Assembly: GCF_003797125.1 (NCBI RefSeq)
Contig: NZ_RKKE01000004.1
Span: 186,001-250,000 of the forward strand
DNA: 64,000 nucleotides
DNA from: Shewanella frigidimarina
Lineage (GTDB): Bacteria > Pseudomonadota > Gammaproteobacteria > Enterobacterales > Shewanellaceae
Direction of reading: 5' to 3'
In this document: positions 29,322 to 37,858 of the stretch, one piece after another
How the letters are laid out: every line of letters begins with the position of its first letter
Position numbering within the stretch: the first letter of the stretch is position 1
Position numbers and translations under genes: made by a program
Notes under the pieces: generated by a model
Told to the model about the DNA's origin: nothing
The model's database searches: none
Seen by the model: only the letters and a program-made list of their open reading frames with translations

Positions 29322-29698
29322 TGCCGTTCCTCTGCCTTATACCCTTCAAAGGGTGATTTGGGTTGATATTTACCACGTTAACAAAGTCTTATCTAATTAG
29401 CGTTAACATCCCATATTTTCAGCTCATTATAAAGCGCAAGTTCATATTTTTCAGCATTTAAAAAATACCTCAAATAACTTTCTTGTCTAGTTATCTGAGG
29501 TATTTATGAGTCAGCTGGCAAGTCCATAACCTAAATAAAATGCTGTAGATTCAGGTTTGAACACTTAAATACTCTCTGGCTTGCACAACCTGCAATGGTT
29601 GTGTAATTTCAATGCTTAAAATTACAGCATAGATACTGGGTAAAGTTAACAGGCCCTACCAGATAACCAGTTATTGGTTACCTTGCCATTTATGACTA
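29322..29698. other. non-coding stretch with hairpins
   Basis: About 380 bp without a gene. An imperfect terminator-like hairpin with AAATACCTCA and TGAGGTATTT arms lies at about 29462-29505. Two short hairpins follow (ACAACC/GGTTGT near 29585-29603 and GATAACC/GGTTAC near 29662-29682). No promoter or peptide is convincing; an untranslated RNA is possible but not shown. Confidence 0.4.
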
Positions 29699-29870
29699 TT
29701 ATTTGAGCAATGGTTTCAATAAGCTTCTCACTAGCCCACTTACAGTCATATCGCTTCCTTTTATGTAAGCCTTCAAAATAACAGTCTCCTCAGGACTTAA
29801 ATAAAAAGCTTAATCGAACCTTTTTCGGATGTCGTAACTGCGGTCTACCACCAATATGCTCAGGGCAGAG
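29699..29870 (-). pseudogene. decayed copy of the ParA-partner gene
   Basis: About 170 bp that aligns almost base for base with the small gene at 30796-30987 (for example CAATGGTTTCAATAAGCTTC and CAAAATAACAGTCTCCTCAG shared), including the stop codon position. Relative to that gene it has small insertions, such as an extra A near 29805, which break the frame, and its start region is lost. No parA lies upstream. It is a relic of a duplicated partition partner. Confidence 0.8.
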
Positions 29871-30127
29871 TCTTCAAAAAAGGGAGTATCAGTGCAAAAA
29901 CGCAAACGAGCATGGATGAAACTAACCTTCTTAGAGGCTGTTTTAAAAGCGGGATTTAGCGACATGTGTAAAAATCAAACACTCATGCGGTTGCCCTGCC
30001 CAATGAACACAGGTATTATCGTTAAAAAGTAAACATGAACTTTACGACAAGTTTTTTCAACCTTATTAAGGTTTCCAATCAATATAAAATATTACTAGCA
30101 TGTTAAAATTACTTAATGAGGAGAATT

Positions 30128-30406
30128 ATGAAATTCAATCAAGTTAAAACAGATGAAGATACGGTTATTACATCGCAAGTTGAATGTATGTTTGGTGATT
30201 ACCCAGTGCTGTATCAAAAGTGGGTATATGATGGTATTGATGCAGAATCTTTGATTTTTTGTAATGAAGATATAGCAACAGTTCCACTTAATGATTTAGT
30301 TGAAGATATTAGAAAATCACCTTTGGTTAATTATCCCGAGAAAGAAATAACCACATCAATTAATGAGCTATATACATTCGTCAATTTTAATTTTAAAGTT
30401 AATTAA
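30128..30406 (+). CDS. small protein of unknown function
   Basis: 92 residues from ATG 30128, chosen because GAGGAGAATT directly precedes it; an in-frame ATG four codons upstream overlaps the ribosome site. Acidic (many Asp/Glu), no signal or membrane helix, mixed alpha/beta look. Not recognised. It sits between the decayed partner copy and another small gene on the same strand and is likely element cargo. Confidence 0.55.
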   Translation: MKFNQVKTDEDTVITSQVECMFGDYPVLYQKWVYDGIDAESLIFCNEDIATVPLNDLVEDIRKSPLVNYPEKEITTSINELYTFVNFNFKVN

Positions 30407-30521
30407 TACCTGCTTATTTGAGGAATACAGACCCAATACAACATTAGATAGTCGCTGATTTAACCAATAACTTACAGGGCTATTAAGTAGAATTTAAAAA
30501 AACCTTTAAAATGCAGATATT

Positions 30522-30722
30522 ATGGAAGATGAATTTAAAGAAAAGCTTTTAGAAATGGATATTCGCGATGTATATCAACGCTACTTTCTGGGTCATGATG
30601 TATGGCTCTTCCGTAAACACCTTAAGACAACAAACCATGCTCAAGAATATGATAACTTGAAACTTTTCATGTCTAAAGGACTTGAATTGCATGTTAATAA
30701 CATAGCTAATTTAAGCATGTAA
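30522..30722 (+). CDS. small protein of unknown function
   Basis: 66 residues, ATG at 30522, mostly helical (EDEFKEKLLEMDIRDVYQRY) with a basic middle. The ribosome site is weak, so expression is uncertain. Not recognised. It ends about 70 bp before the stop of the convergent ParA partner gene, with an inverted repeat (ATCGTAAGATAA and TTATCTTACGAT) at about 30757-30784 that can terminate both. Confidence 0.45.
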   Translation: MEDEFKEKLLEMDIRDVYQRYFLGHDVWLFRKHLKTTNHAQEYDNLKLFMSKGLELHVNNIANLSM

Positions 30723-30795
30723 GAAGTATACAACTTTAAAAGCAAACCATGTTAAATCGTAAGATAACCGATTATCTTACGATTTATGTAGATTC

Positions 30796-30987
30796 TTATT
30801 TGAGCAATGGTTTCAATAAGCTTCTCACTAACCCACTCACAGTACTATCGCTACCTCTTATGTAAGCCTTCAAAATAACAGTCTCCTCAGGACACAAATA
30901 AAAGCTTAATCGAACTTTTTTTAGATGAATTTTTTCAGGTCTGCCACCAATAGATTGGTCAATACTTGCTAGGCTTGGTAGCTTCAT
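30796..30987 (-). CDS. ParG/RHH-like small partner of ParA
   Basis: 63 residues, basic, with a predicted beta-alpha-alpha fold (VRLSFYLCPEETVILKAYIRG then DSTVSGLVRSLLKPL) that fits a ribbon-helix-helix DNA-binding protein. Its ATG overlaps the parA stop (TAATG), so the two are translationally coupled. Small RHH proteins next to short ParA ATPases act as centromere-binding partners (ParF/ParG type). A decayed second copy lies at 29699-29870. Confidence 0.65.
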   Translation of the reverse strand: MKLPSLASIDQSIGGRPEKIHLKKVRLSFYLCPEETVILKAYIRGSDSTVSGLVRSLLKPLLK

Positions 30988-31580
30988 TATCGAGTCCCCA
31001 GTTTAATGATTTCGTCATACACTAACTCATGCATAATACGAGTCTTGTTGAGCTGAAACTCACCGTGGTCGTTATGAATATTCTGGTACCAATCATCGCC
31101 ATCTTTAGCGACACGTTCGAACAGAGTCGTCGTTCTAATCCCATACACAATCAACTCACCAAGCACACTTTGTAACTCTTGCACTGCGTCATCATACTTA
31201 TTTTGTTTAATGTAATTATTAATGATAATTACGATAGGTTTACCGCTGGGTTTGACTAAGTTATATGTTTCAATACTAGCCTGAATGCTTCGAGGGTCTG
31301 TCATCGTAGGAATAACAATTACGTCACACAACTTCGTGGCATGTGACACCTTTGGGTCGATTTGGGAGTACATGGCACCAAAATCATAAACTGCATTTTG
31401 TATCTTAGAATAAGCTAGTGGGATTACCTTCTTGTTATATTCTATTTGGATTGCCTTACTGTTATTACAAGTCACAAGGTCATTCGTAATATAGCTACCA
31501 TTAGTATAGCTAGCTAAGTTTAGCGCGATTGAGCTTTTCCCAACCCCACCTTTTATTGACACGACAAGACATCTCATCAT
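30987..31580 (-). CDS. ParA/ParF-like partition ATPase
   Basis: 197 residues with the deviant Walker A KGGVGKSS near residues 10-17, followed by SIALNLASY. The Walker A' position reads AVYDFGAM and a later strand VIVIPTMTDP fits the family. It lacks the N-terminal helix-turn-helix of larger ParA proteins, as in the short ParF type. It would use ATP and the nucleoid to position the excised element, implying an episomal stage. It is followed with overlap by its small partner. The 210-bp upstream region may hold the centromere-like site. Confidence 0.85.
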   Translation of the reverse strand: MMRCLVVSIKGGVGKSSIALNLASYTNGSYITNDLVTCNNSKAIQIEYNKKVIPLAYSKIQNAVYDFGAMYSQIDPKVSHATKLCDVIVIPTMTDPRSIQASIETYNLVKPSGKPIVIIINNYIKQNKYDDAVQELQSVLGELIVYGIRTTTLFERVAKDGDDWYQNIHNDHGEFQLNKTRIMHELVYDEIIKLGTR

Positions 31581-31766
31581 TACTTTTCCTTAAAATAAAC
31601 CAGTCCGAATCTGAACTAATTGATTGTTAGAAAAAATAGGTACCTAACTGGGACTTTTGGGGTACCACAATTTGATGCCGTTTCAAAAAAGAAACGATAT
31701 AAAGTAACTCAATATAAAAAACAATGACTTACCGAAGTAAAACCTATGTAAAACATATATTAGTAT

Positions 31767-31783
31767 CTTGATATGTAATCAAG
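31767..31783. promoter_or_regulatory. dyad over the ribosome site of the first integrase
   Basis: CTTGAT-ATGTA-ATCAAG overlaps the start of the AAGGAG ribosome site (31781-31786) of the integrase at 31793. It could hide the ribosome site in a hairpin or bind a repressor. Confidence 0.5.
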
Positions 31784-31792
31784 GAGTCATAT

Positions 31793-32996
31793 ATGAATAA
31801 GAAATTTAAATTCACCACTGCCCTTCTAAAATCACTCCCGGCCAATGACCCGCGCTCTAAATCAACCGAATCAGAATACAGCGATACTGAAATAACAGGC
31901 TTCAAATGCTTGTGTGGGAAAACCGGTTCCAAACGTTTCCTGCTTCGATACACTTTTTATACACGTAAGACTTCAATTGCTATCGGTCGGTTTCCTGATA
32001 TTGACCTTGCTACTGCTCGGAAGATTGCTCGAAACTTTAAAGTTGATATAGCTCAAGGCATTGACCCCAAAAGTCATCGTATTGAGAAAGAATGTGAAAT
32101 GCAGGTACCCACAGTGGCTGAGTTCTTCTTTGAAACTTATCTACCATTAGCCAAACAGCGTAAACGAACCTGGAAAGATGATTTATCCAGATTTTCACTC
32201 TGTAAAGCAATTCATGATGTGCCGTATGACAAGCTCACACCACAACAAGTATTGAATATTCAATTGGATTTGAGCAATGAATGTGATGAACATAAGCGTT
32301 ATGCAGCAGCCACACGCAATAGGGCAATAGCCCTACTTAAAACCATGGGGAAGCAAGTAGAGAAATATTTAGGCATCCCAAATGTGGCGATGAAGGTGTC
32401 ATTATTACCGGAGAATAATGCTCGTACTCGGTATTGTGATGTGTCTGAAACAAAGAGCATTATTGCTGCTGCACTGAAATATCATTGCAAAAGCGTGGGG
32501 GGCTATATTTCCTTATTATTCCTTACGGGGTGCCGGATTAGCGAACTACGATTACGATTATGGACTGATGTTGATTTAGTGAAAAAAAACATTACAAATA
32601 CCTCGAACTAAGAACGGTTCTTACCACATCATTTATCTATCAGACATGATGATTGATATTATTAAGACCCTACCTAGAGTCACTAATAACCCATATCTTT
32701 TTGCTGGAAATAAAGTTGGTAAACCAATATCTGAGTCATGGCGAGCATTTAAGGAGATAAAAAATAACGCCAATATCAGAGACCCCGAGGAAGTCGTATT
32801 TCATACAGCACGTCACTCAGTAGCATCTAACCTAATATCTAATGGCACCGATATCAGCGCAGTACAAAAGCTATTAAACCATCGCTGTATTGAATCCACA
32901 TTACGGTACGCCAAGCTTAGTGAGGCTAAGCAACGTGAAACCACACAATATTTATCAACAATGATCCAAGACTACAATCCGCTAGACCCGCGATAA
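31793..32996 (+). pseudogene. tyrosine recombinase (P4-type integrase), frameshifted in an A8 run
   Basis: Two frames make one integrase of about 400 residues. The first (31793-32611) has the DUF4102-like arm-binding N-terminus, a core-binding region, and the catalytic Arg in LTGCRISELR. After a run of eight A (32582-32589) the true frame shifts: with one A less it reads VKKTLQIPRTKNGSYHI, restoring the catalytic Lys. The second frame (to 32996) carries HTARHSVASNL (His and Arg), LLNHRC and the Tyr in TLRYAKL. All catalytic residues are kept, so it is either newly broken, rescued by slippage at A8, or a sequencing error. It is a second integrase beside the intact one at 36209. Confidence 0.88.
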
Positions 32997-33038
32997 CAAT
33001 CACCCGCAGCCTTAAACTCACAAAAATACCACCCGTTT

Positions 33039-33070
33039 AGCCCCTTACCATTATAGGTAAGGGGCTTTTT
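33039..33070 (+). terminator. terminator after the first integrase
   Basis: Perfect 11-bp stem AGCCCCTTACC with its complement and a 6-base loop, then TTTTT. It lies 43 bp past the integrase stop. Confidence 0.88.
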
Positions 33071-33089
33071 ATTTATGGAGTAAAAACAC

Positions 33090-33479
33090 ATGAAACGAAT
33101 AAGCCAAATTAATCAAATTTCGACGTTGAATTTACCTTATGACATTTCAACTGCGTTGACGATTCACTTAGAAAGTTGCTTCGAGCATAAAAGTGAAGCC
33201 GAACACTTTTGGGCCGAGTATGGAACCTTTCTCATATTAATTGAAGAAACTGACTGTCCTGAATGGATAGGAAAAATGGATAAAAAAGACGATTACTGGC
33301 TTGATTCTGTGATCAATTTCCCAGAGTACGTTCTCCTATTAGGAACCACTCAACCCTATTTGTTGGCTTTATCAATCATTGATGATGCGGGTGCAGGAGC
33401 ATACGTATTAATCCCTCTTTCACACAATTCACCTTGTGTTGCCACCTTAATAAACCATTTAAATAACGCTAATACTTAA
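33090..33479 (+). CDS. element protein of unknown function
   Basis: 129 residues, acidic, ATG at 33090. It contains a beta-rich middle (YGTFLILIEE, EYVLLLGTT) and a C-terminal stretch AYVLIPLSHNSPCVATLI. This looks like a small soluble alpha/beta protein. Plasmids and conjugative elements often carry such proteins, but I cannot name a family. It is 19 bp upstream of the next gene, on the same strand, so the two form an operon. Confidence 0.6.
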   Translation: MKRISQINQISTLNLPYDISTALTIHLESCFEHKSEAEHFWAEYGTFLILIEETDCPEWIGKMDKKDDYWLDSVINFPEYVLLLGTTQPYLLALSIIDDAGAGAYVLIPLSHNSPCVATLINHLNNANT

Positions 33480-33498
33480 CTCAACCGGAGAAATACTA

Positions 33499-33975
33499 AT
33501 GTCTAACAAGCAAAAAACGAACCCACAGACCGATAAAACTTTAAGTGATGCAGCGATGGCACAGCCTAATAGCCCTTTAGACGGGTTCACCCTATTGGTG
33601 AGTGATGGCCGAGCTTTAAAGTTGAGTCCAAAAACTAAGAATCATGTGTTTTACCAAATAGGCATTAAAGATGATGATAAGACACTTCACTTACGAATGA
33701 GCGGAAATGAGGGCGGAGGCCTTCACTCTAAAGAATGGGTATCATTTGATGCGATCACCGCGATCCTTGATGACCAAAAAGATAAAGTCATTAAAAGCAC
33801 CCTTTTAAAACCCGTATTTAAGGGAGGAAGTGCTAACAATTGTGGTTTCATGGCGGCAGTGCTTCGCAGTAATGCCATTAACCTATTAATGCAGTCTGCG
33901 AAGAGTGTATTTGTGCATTGCCTAGCCGATGAATATGACGAGAACAAAGCCAAATTACTCGGCATGGTTAAATAA
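33499..33975 (+). CDS. element protein of unknown function
   Basis: 158 residues, with AACCGGAGAAATACT ahead of the ATG. The first 30 residues are polar and disordered; the rest is a beta-rich domain (FTLLVSDGRALKL, HVFYQIGI, LHLRMSGNEGGGLHSKEWV) and a helical end. Not recognised; a nucleic-acid or protein-binding cargo protein is possible. Cotranscribed with the preceding small gene. Confidence 0.6.
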   Translation: MSNKQKTNPQTDKTLSDAAMAQPNSPLDGFTLLVSDGRALKLSPKTKNHVFYQIGIKDDDKTLHLRMSGNEGGGLHSKEWVSFDAITAILDDQKDKVIKSTLLKPVFKGGSANNCGFMAAVLRSNAINLLMQSAKSVFVHCLADEYDENKAKLLGMVK

Positions 33976-34484
33976 ACAACTGTTTCATACATTTCCTACT
34001 GACAACAGTTCCCCCTAAGAGAACCAAACGAGTGCTTATTATTAACCATAATAATGGCTTGATTAGCCGCCACCAACGAATTGCAATTAACTAATTTATC
34101 CCCCCCCCCTCCCCCCTATGGTCATTACATGACAAAGAAATGGTAAATGTACGTTTGATGAGACAGTCGTGTCCTCATCGCACTGAATTAACCAGCAAGT
34201 CGACTTCTCTCGGTTAAAAGGGAACGAACCAATAAGGCATCTACAAATGAGGAATTTAGGCCCGTTCTACGAAAACGATTTGGTACGAATGCGAAAGCCA
34301 AAAATCGGTAAAACAGGAAAGGAACAGGAGGGATTTAACGTGTTAAAGCAAAGTTTTATACCTAACTTGATATTCCTTACCGGACAACACGTAATGAGGT
34401 GGTGTGTCTCCAGGGAAGGCTCAAACGCAAAGGATACTGCACCCGTCGCCAAAAAAGTGCGACATTAAAAATGAGGTAATAAAA
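33976..34484. other. stretch with a poly-C tract and no supported gene
   Basis: About 510 bp. It contains C10-T-C6 at 34100-34116. A 73-codon frame at 34247-34468 has a plausible upstream AAGG but odd, repeat-free basic composition, so I do not call it. Confidence 0.4.
34100..34116. repeat. C10-T-C6 homopolymer tract
   Basis: Ten C, one T, six C on the plus strand, in AT-rich surroundings. Such tracts slip during replication and on the minus strand form G runs. It is not inside a called gene; it could affect a promoter spacing between the two flanking operons. Confidence 0.85.
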
Positions 34485-34658
34485 ATGATACAACGAGATG
34501 AGAATGATAATTCGAAAATAAATGCACAAGGTAGATCAAAAGGGGCCGTACAAGGTGCAATGACTGGGGCATTAATTGGCTGTCGATTTGGGCCCGTAGG
34601 CTTAGCTGTTGGGACGGGTGTTGGAGGGGTTCTAGGCTATCTTATTGGTGACGAATAA
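34485..34658 (+). CDS. small glycine-zipper membrane peptide
   Basis: 57 residues from ATG 34485, with AATGAGGTAAT upstream as ribosome site. A charged N-terminus (MIQRDENDNSKINAQGRS) leads into a Gly/Ala-rich segment of about 35 residues (GAVQGAMTGALIGC then GPVGLAVGTGVGGVLGYLIG) with repeated GxxxG spacing. This is a glycine-zipper membrane segment as in bacteriocin-like peptides, lysis proteins or small toxins. No export gene or immunity gene is next to it. A terminator follows directly. Confidence 0.6.
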   Translation: MIQRDENDNSKINAQGRSKGAVQGAMTGALIGCRFGPVGLAVGTGVGGVLGYLIGDE

Positions 34659-34675
34659 TAAGTAAATTTCGATAT

Positions 34676-34708
34676 AAAAAGATAACATTTTACGTTATCT
34701 TTTTTTTG
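34676..34708 (+). terminator. terminator after the glycine-zipper gene
   Basis: AAAAAGATAAC and GTTATCTTTTT arms with a 7-base loop and a T run to 34707. Confidence 0.85.
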
Positions 34709-34882
34709 TTTTCGTAATTACCCTTTCAATAATACGCATTTAAAACAAATAGATAGATGGGATCGCATTAGTGACGTTGGGGATAGTATAGGTAGTATGA
34801 TTTTTTTATAGAAACAAAAAAACGGAGGTAAGCAACGAAGACTGTAAATATTTATACTTTAATAGTCCGTTTTACTAGAGAT

Positions 34883-34947
34883 GTGGCAATGCGAAGCATT
34901 GGCGCATCCGCTCGCGACAGCGAGCCACATGCGCAGCGTTATCGCGC
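34883..34947. repeat. GC-rich nested hairpin region
   Basis: In AT-rich DNA there is an island with several exact dyads: CAATGC-GAA-GCATTG (34887-34901), GCTCGC-GACA-GCGAGC (34910-34925), and GCGCAT (34902-34907) pairing with ATGCGC (34929-34934) outside the second hairpin. Followed by GCGCGC near 34944. It may be a folded RNA, a replication start or a partition site; no frame crosses it. Confidence 0.65.
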
Positions 34948-34987
34948 GCACTGACAAAGGTATTTTACAGGCTCTTTTTTAATCTTA

Positions 34988-35935
34988 TTATTCTCTTTTT
35001 CTTGAGTAAATTGTCAGTTCATCTTCTGCAATATCGGCTGTAGATGATACTAATGAGAAAATAAGTGTATCCATTACATATTGGTTTTCAGCATTTTTAA
35101 TCAATTGCATACTTTTCCTATCACTCACAGCTTTGGATATGTGGGTTAATGCTTGTTTAGAACATGATAACCAATACAAATTAGCAACACCCCACATAAC
35201 TAACCCACTGTATTCTTGATGGTTAAATCTAAAATACTGAGCAGATGCGCGCCTAATCGGAGCGAGAACATTTGAAGACTGTTGTAACTTTTTAGTGTCA
35301 TAACGTTTCATCAAATCAGATATTTCTTTCTTAGTGTGACTCGTTCTACTCAACAACCAGTGAGCTAAAACATCATTATCTAAGTCGCTATGAATTTTAC
35401 ATAGCCTAACCAATTTTAGTATTTCACTTTCACTGAACTGACAAATAACTGATTGATAATGTGTACATTTAACAAATGATAAGCGCGCTCGTTCTATCCC
35501 GTTAATTGACTCGACTATGGTTTTTTCAATAAGCCCCCTAGCTTTCCGAATCCATTTAATCTGTATTTTTTGAACGCTATTATCGAGACTCAAAGGGGTA
35601 AATTGCCCTTTCTTATTGCGATTTCGGGGAAGGAGTTTTTCTAATTGAATATCGCCATTTTGACTAAAGCTAATCATCAGAGTGTGGTTTTTAAAAAACG
35701 TATGCGTTGTATTAAATAGCTTAACGTTTTTACTATCAGATCTAATTAACTCATCTAACTGATTAGGTGGGACTAGATATTTTTGAAGTGATGCCGCTTT
35801 CCTAACAGCTGAATACACTTTGATTGCATCGCTGGGACTGATACTTAATGTGAAACACAGTGACGACCACACCGCTATAGAGATGCACTCATTCCGACCC
35901 CCGTCTAAATAGGGCAATAACAGATTAATTTCCAT
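34988..35935 (-). CDS. large element protein of unknown function
   Basis: 315 residues, basic overall, mainly helical, with no signal peptide. It has a helical N-terminus (NECISIAVWSSL), a central basic part (IKWIRKARGLIEKTIVES) and a C-terminal helical part with RYDTKKLQQSSNVLAPIRR. I do not recognise a family; the basic, cysteine-poor make-up fits a nucleic-acid-binding protein. No neighbour on its strand; it is divergent from the intact integrase at 36209, with 273 bp between, so its promoter may be linked to integration control. Confidence 0.55.
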   Translation of the reverse strand: MEINLLLPYLDGGRNECISIAVWSSLCFTLSISPSDAIKVYSAVRKAASLQKYLVPPNQLDELIRSDSKNVKLFNTTHTFFKNHTLMISFSQNGDIQLEKLLPRNRNKKGQFTPLSLDNSVQKIQIKWIRKARGLIEKTIVESINGIERARLSFVKCTHYQSVICQFSESEILKLVRLCKIHSDLDNDVLAHWLLSRTSHTKKEISDLMKRYDTKKLQQSSNVLAPIRRASAQYFRFNHQEYSGLVMWGVANLYWLSCSKQALTHISKAVSDRKSMQLIKNAENQYVMDTLIFSLVSSTADIAEDELTIYSRKRE

Positions 35936-36208
35936 TTTTTATCATATTGCCTTTACATAAATACGCTTTATATAGATTGAATCATACCTTTTAACACCAG
36001 TAATTCCGACCTGTTTTCATAGCCGTATTCAAAAACCCCTACTCTGCATGGTATTGCAGGGCTAGACGTTTTAGCCCTTTAAAACATTAGTCTAAAGCCA
36101 TTTTACACACAGTTATTTCTGATAAATCCAGCTCTCATCTGGGCGTTTTGAATTTATATAAATCTACTTATATTTAACGCACAGAAAACGACACGGGAGG
36201 GCTGATAC

Positions 36209-37348
36209 ATGGCTATGAAGACAATCGACGTCACCAAATTATCCCTAGAAGAGTTTCAATTAACAGGCTCTTTTGGGGAGGAAGCAAAGGCCACTAACGA
36301 TAAACGATGGCGAATTTGGAAGCGAAAGAAAGGACTCTCACTGGGGTTTGAACTGCACCATATAGGCAAAGTGAGGCGTGAGGTCATCGGGCGATATGGT
36401 GATATTTCTTTAACGGAATATAAGCGGGCAGTGACGCTAGTCATTGCAGAAGCACAACTTAGTCGGTTTAGACCGACAGCAATCACTTTCGATGAATATT
36501 TTGAGTCATCTTTCCTTGAATACAGTAAGCGACATCATAGAAATCAGAAGTCGATTTTATGTAATTACAACCGCTTATCTCGGGAACTAAAAGGTAAGGA
36601 TTTAGACAAGATAAAACGAGGTGATATCGAATCTGAATTAAATCGGCTAAGGGAGAAAGGTTTATCAAATGCCAGTTGTAATCGGGTATTAGCCATGGTG
36701 AAGAAGCTTTTTAACTTGGCTCTGGCAGATGAATTAATTATTACATCAGGGGCGAAGCACATTAAGCCGCTCAAGGAAACATTCAAGCCGTCCATATCAT
36801 TGAGTGATGCAGTTTTTGGGCGATATGTTGGTTTAGCGCACCGAGAAAAAAATACGATCCACGCTATGGCATTGATATTAGATGCTGCTACTGGGTGTCG
36901 AATTGGCGAGATTATGGGCATTCGTTTAGGGGATATATCAGACGACCTAAGCAGTTTCCTGATTAGAGACACTAAAAATGGCGAATCACGGACTGTTTGT
37001 GTGGGAGAGACAGGAAGCGAGGCAATTAAGGTAGCGATGAAATTCAGTTTTAATGAATTTTTATTTAGTAGTAACAGAACAAGCACAGGGTTCATTGGGT
37101 ACCCACGGGGCGTACACGCTCGAATAGTTAACGAATTAAATAAGGAGTTCGATATGGAAATGAAAATTAATATCAAAGATTTACGCTCTACTGTAGGCAC
37201 GAAAATCTATGAGCAGACGGGTGACATTAAGGCTGTACAGCAGCAATTAGGACATAAAACGATTGATCTTACCGCTAGGCGATATATCCACCCTAGCCAA
37301 AAACATCAAATGAAGACAGTTAACGGCATTAACGATTTTTTCAAATAG
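36209..37348 (+). CDS. tyrosine recombinase, intact integrase of the element
   Basis: 379 residues, translated from an ATG with CACGGGAGGGCTGATAC upstream. Core-binding SAM-like domain near 80-170 (TFDEYFESSFLEY onward), catalytic domain near 190-370. Arg in ATGCRIGEI, Lys in RDTKNGESRTV, then IKDLRSTVGTKIY where the first His of the usual HxLR is a Lys, LGH in QQLGHKT, and Tyr in ARRYIHP. The missing His is a tolerated variant in some phage integrases. With the AlpA-like gene 12 bp downstream it forms the integration and excision unit and is probably the enzyme acting on the tRNA-Leu repeats. Confidence 0.92.
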   Translation: MAMKTIDVTKLSLEEFQLTGSFGEEAKATNDKRWRIWKRKKGLSLGFELHHIGKVRREVIGRYGDISLTEYKRAVTLVIAEAQLSRFRPTAITFDEYFESSFLEYSKRHHRNQKSILCNYNRLSRELKGKDLDKIKRGDIESELNRLREKGLSNASCNRVLAMVKKLFNLALADELIITSGAKHIKPLKETFKPSISLSDAVFGRYVGLAHREKNTIHAMALILDAATGCRIGEIMGIRLGDISDDLSSFLIRDTKNGESRTVCVGETGSEAIKVAMKFSFNEFLFSSNRTSTGFIGYPRGVHARIVNELNKEFDMEMKINIKDLRSTVGTKIYEQTGDIKAVQQQLGHKTIDLTARRYIHPSQKHQMKTVNGINDFFK

Positions 37349-37360
37349 AGGATAGAAGGT

Positions 37361-37543
37361 ATGGAACTGAATAAAGCGTGTTACACGCTCAAAGAGCTGG
37401 CTGAATTGTTAAGCCTAAATCCAAAAACATTAGCGGTAAATGTGACCAGAAGACCGCACACAATGCCCGTACCTATTCGTATAGGTCGGCAAGTACGGTT
37501 CACAAGTGAATCAATTTTACAATTCATTAACGATCAAAAATAA
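37361..37543 (+). CDS. AlpA/MerR-type excisionase
   Basis: 60 residues. The winged helix reads YTLKELAELLSLNPKTLAVNVTR, then a basic wing RRPHTMPVPIRIGRQVRFTSESI. This is the compact helix-turn-helix of AlpA and plasmid excisionases, which steer tyrosine recombinases toward excision. It starts 12 bp after the integrase stop, with AGGATAGAAGGT ahead of its ATG, so it is in the same operon. Confidence 0.82.
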   Translation: MELNKACYTLKELAELLSLNPKTLAVNVTRRPHTMPVPIRIGRQVRFTSESILQFINDQK

Positions 37544-37556
37544 AGGAAAAATATAT

Positions 37557-37784
37557 ATGTCTAATAAAACGGTTATTCGCTGCGATTGTGTGTTCTTTTA
37601 TGCGGAAGATGTAGCTAACGTAAACCTCATGGCTAAGGGGGTAGGAGTTAATAATCATCAGGGTCAATTAATCTTTTGGCATCCAGAAACTAATAAAGAT
37701 CAGGCTAAGAAGGTAGCTAATGCATTGACTGATGCAGTGCTAGGTAAAAAAGCTATTGATTGGGATAGTTTAATCCAAAAATAA
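37557..37784 (+). CDS. small protein between excisionase and polymerase
   Basis: 75 residues from ATG 37557, preceded by AAAGGAAAAATATAT, 13 bp after the excisionase. Sequence starts MSNKTVIRCDCVFFYAEDV and continues NNHQGQLIFWHPETNKDQAKKVANALTDAV: a mixed alpha/beta protein without known domain. Its fixed place ahead of the polymerase makes a replication accessory such as an ssDNA-binding protein worth testing; that is a guess from position only. A terminator follows. Confidence 0.6.
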   Translation: MSNKTVIRCDCVFFYAEDVANVNLMAKGVGVNNHQGQLIFWHPETNKDQAKKVANALTDAVLGKKAIDWDSLIQK

Positions 37785-37811
37785 CCCAAAAAAACAGATT
37801 ATATCTTTAAC

Positions 37812-37844
37812 AAAATGCCTCGATTAAGTCGGGGTATTTTTTTT
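37812..37844 (+). terminator. terminator ahead of the polymerase gene
   Basis: AAAATGCCTCGA paired to TCGGGGTATTTT with two G-U pairs, then eight T. It sits 15 bp before the polymerase ATG, so it may limit read-through from the integrase operon into the polymerase. Confidence 0.75.
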
Positions 37845-37858
37845 GCGAGTAAATAAAC

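Noticed and set aside
34247..34468. 73-codon frame in the element
   Set aside because: Weak ribosome site, no recognisable fold or family, and overlaps the leader of the glycine-zipper gene.
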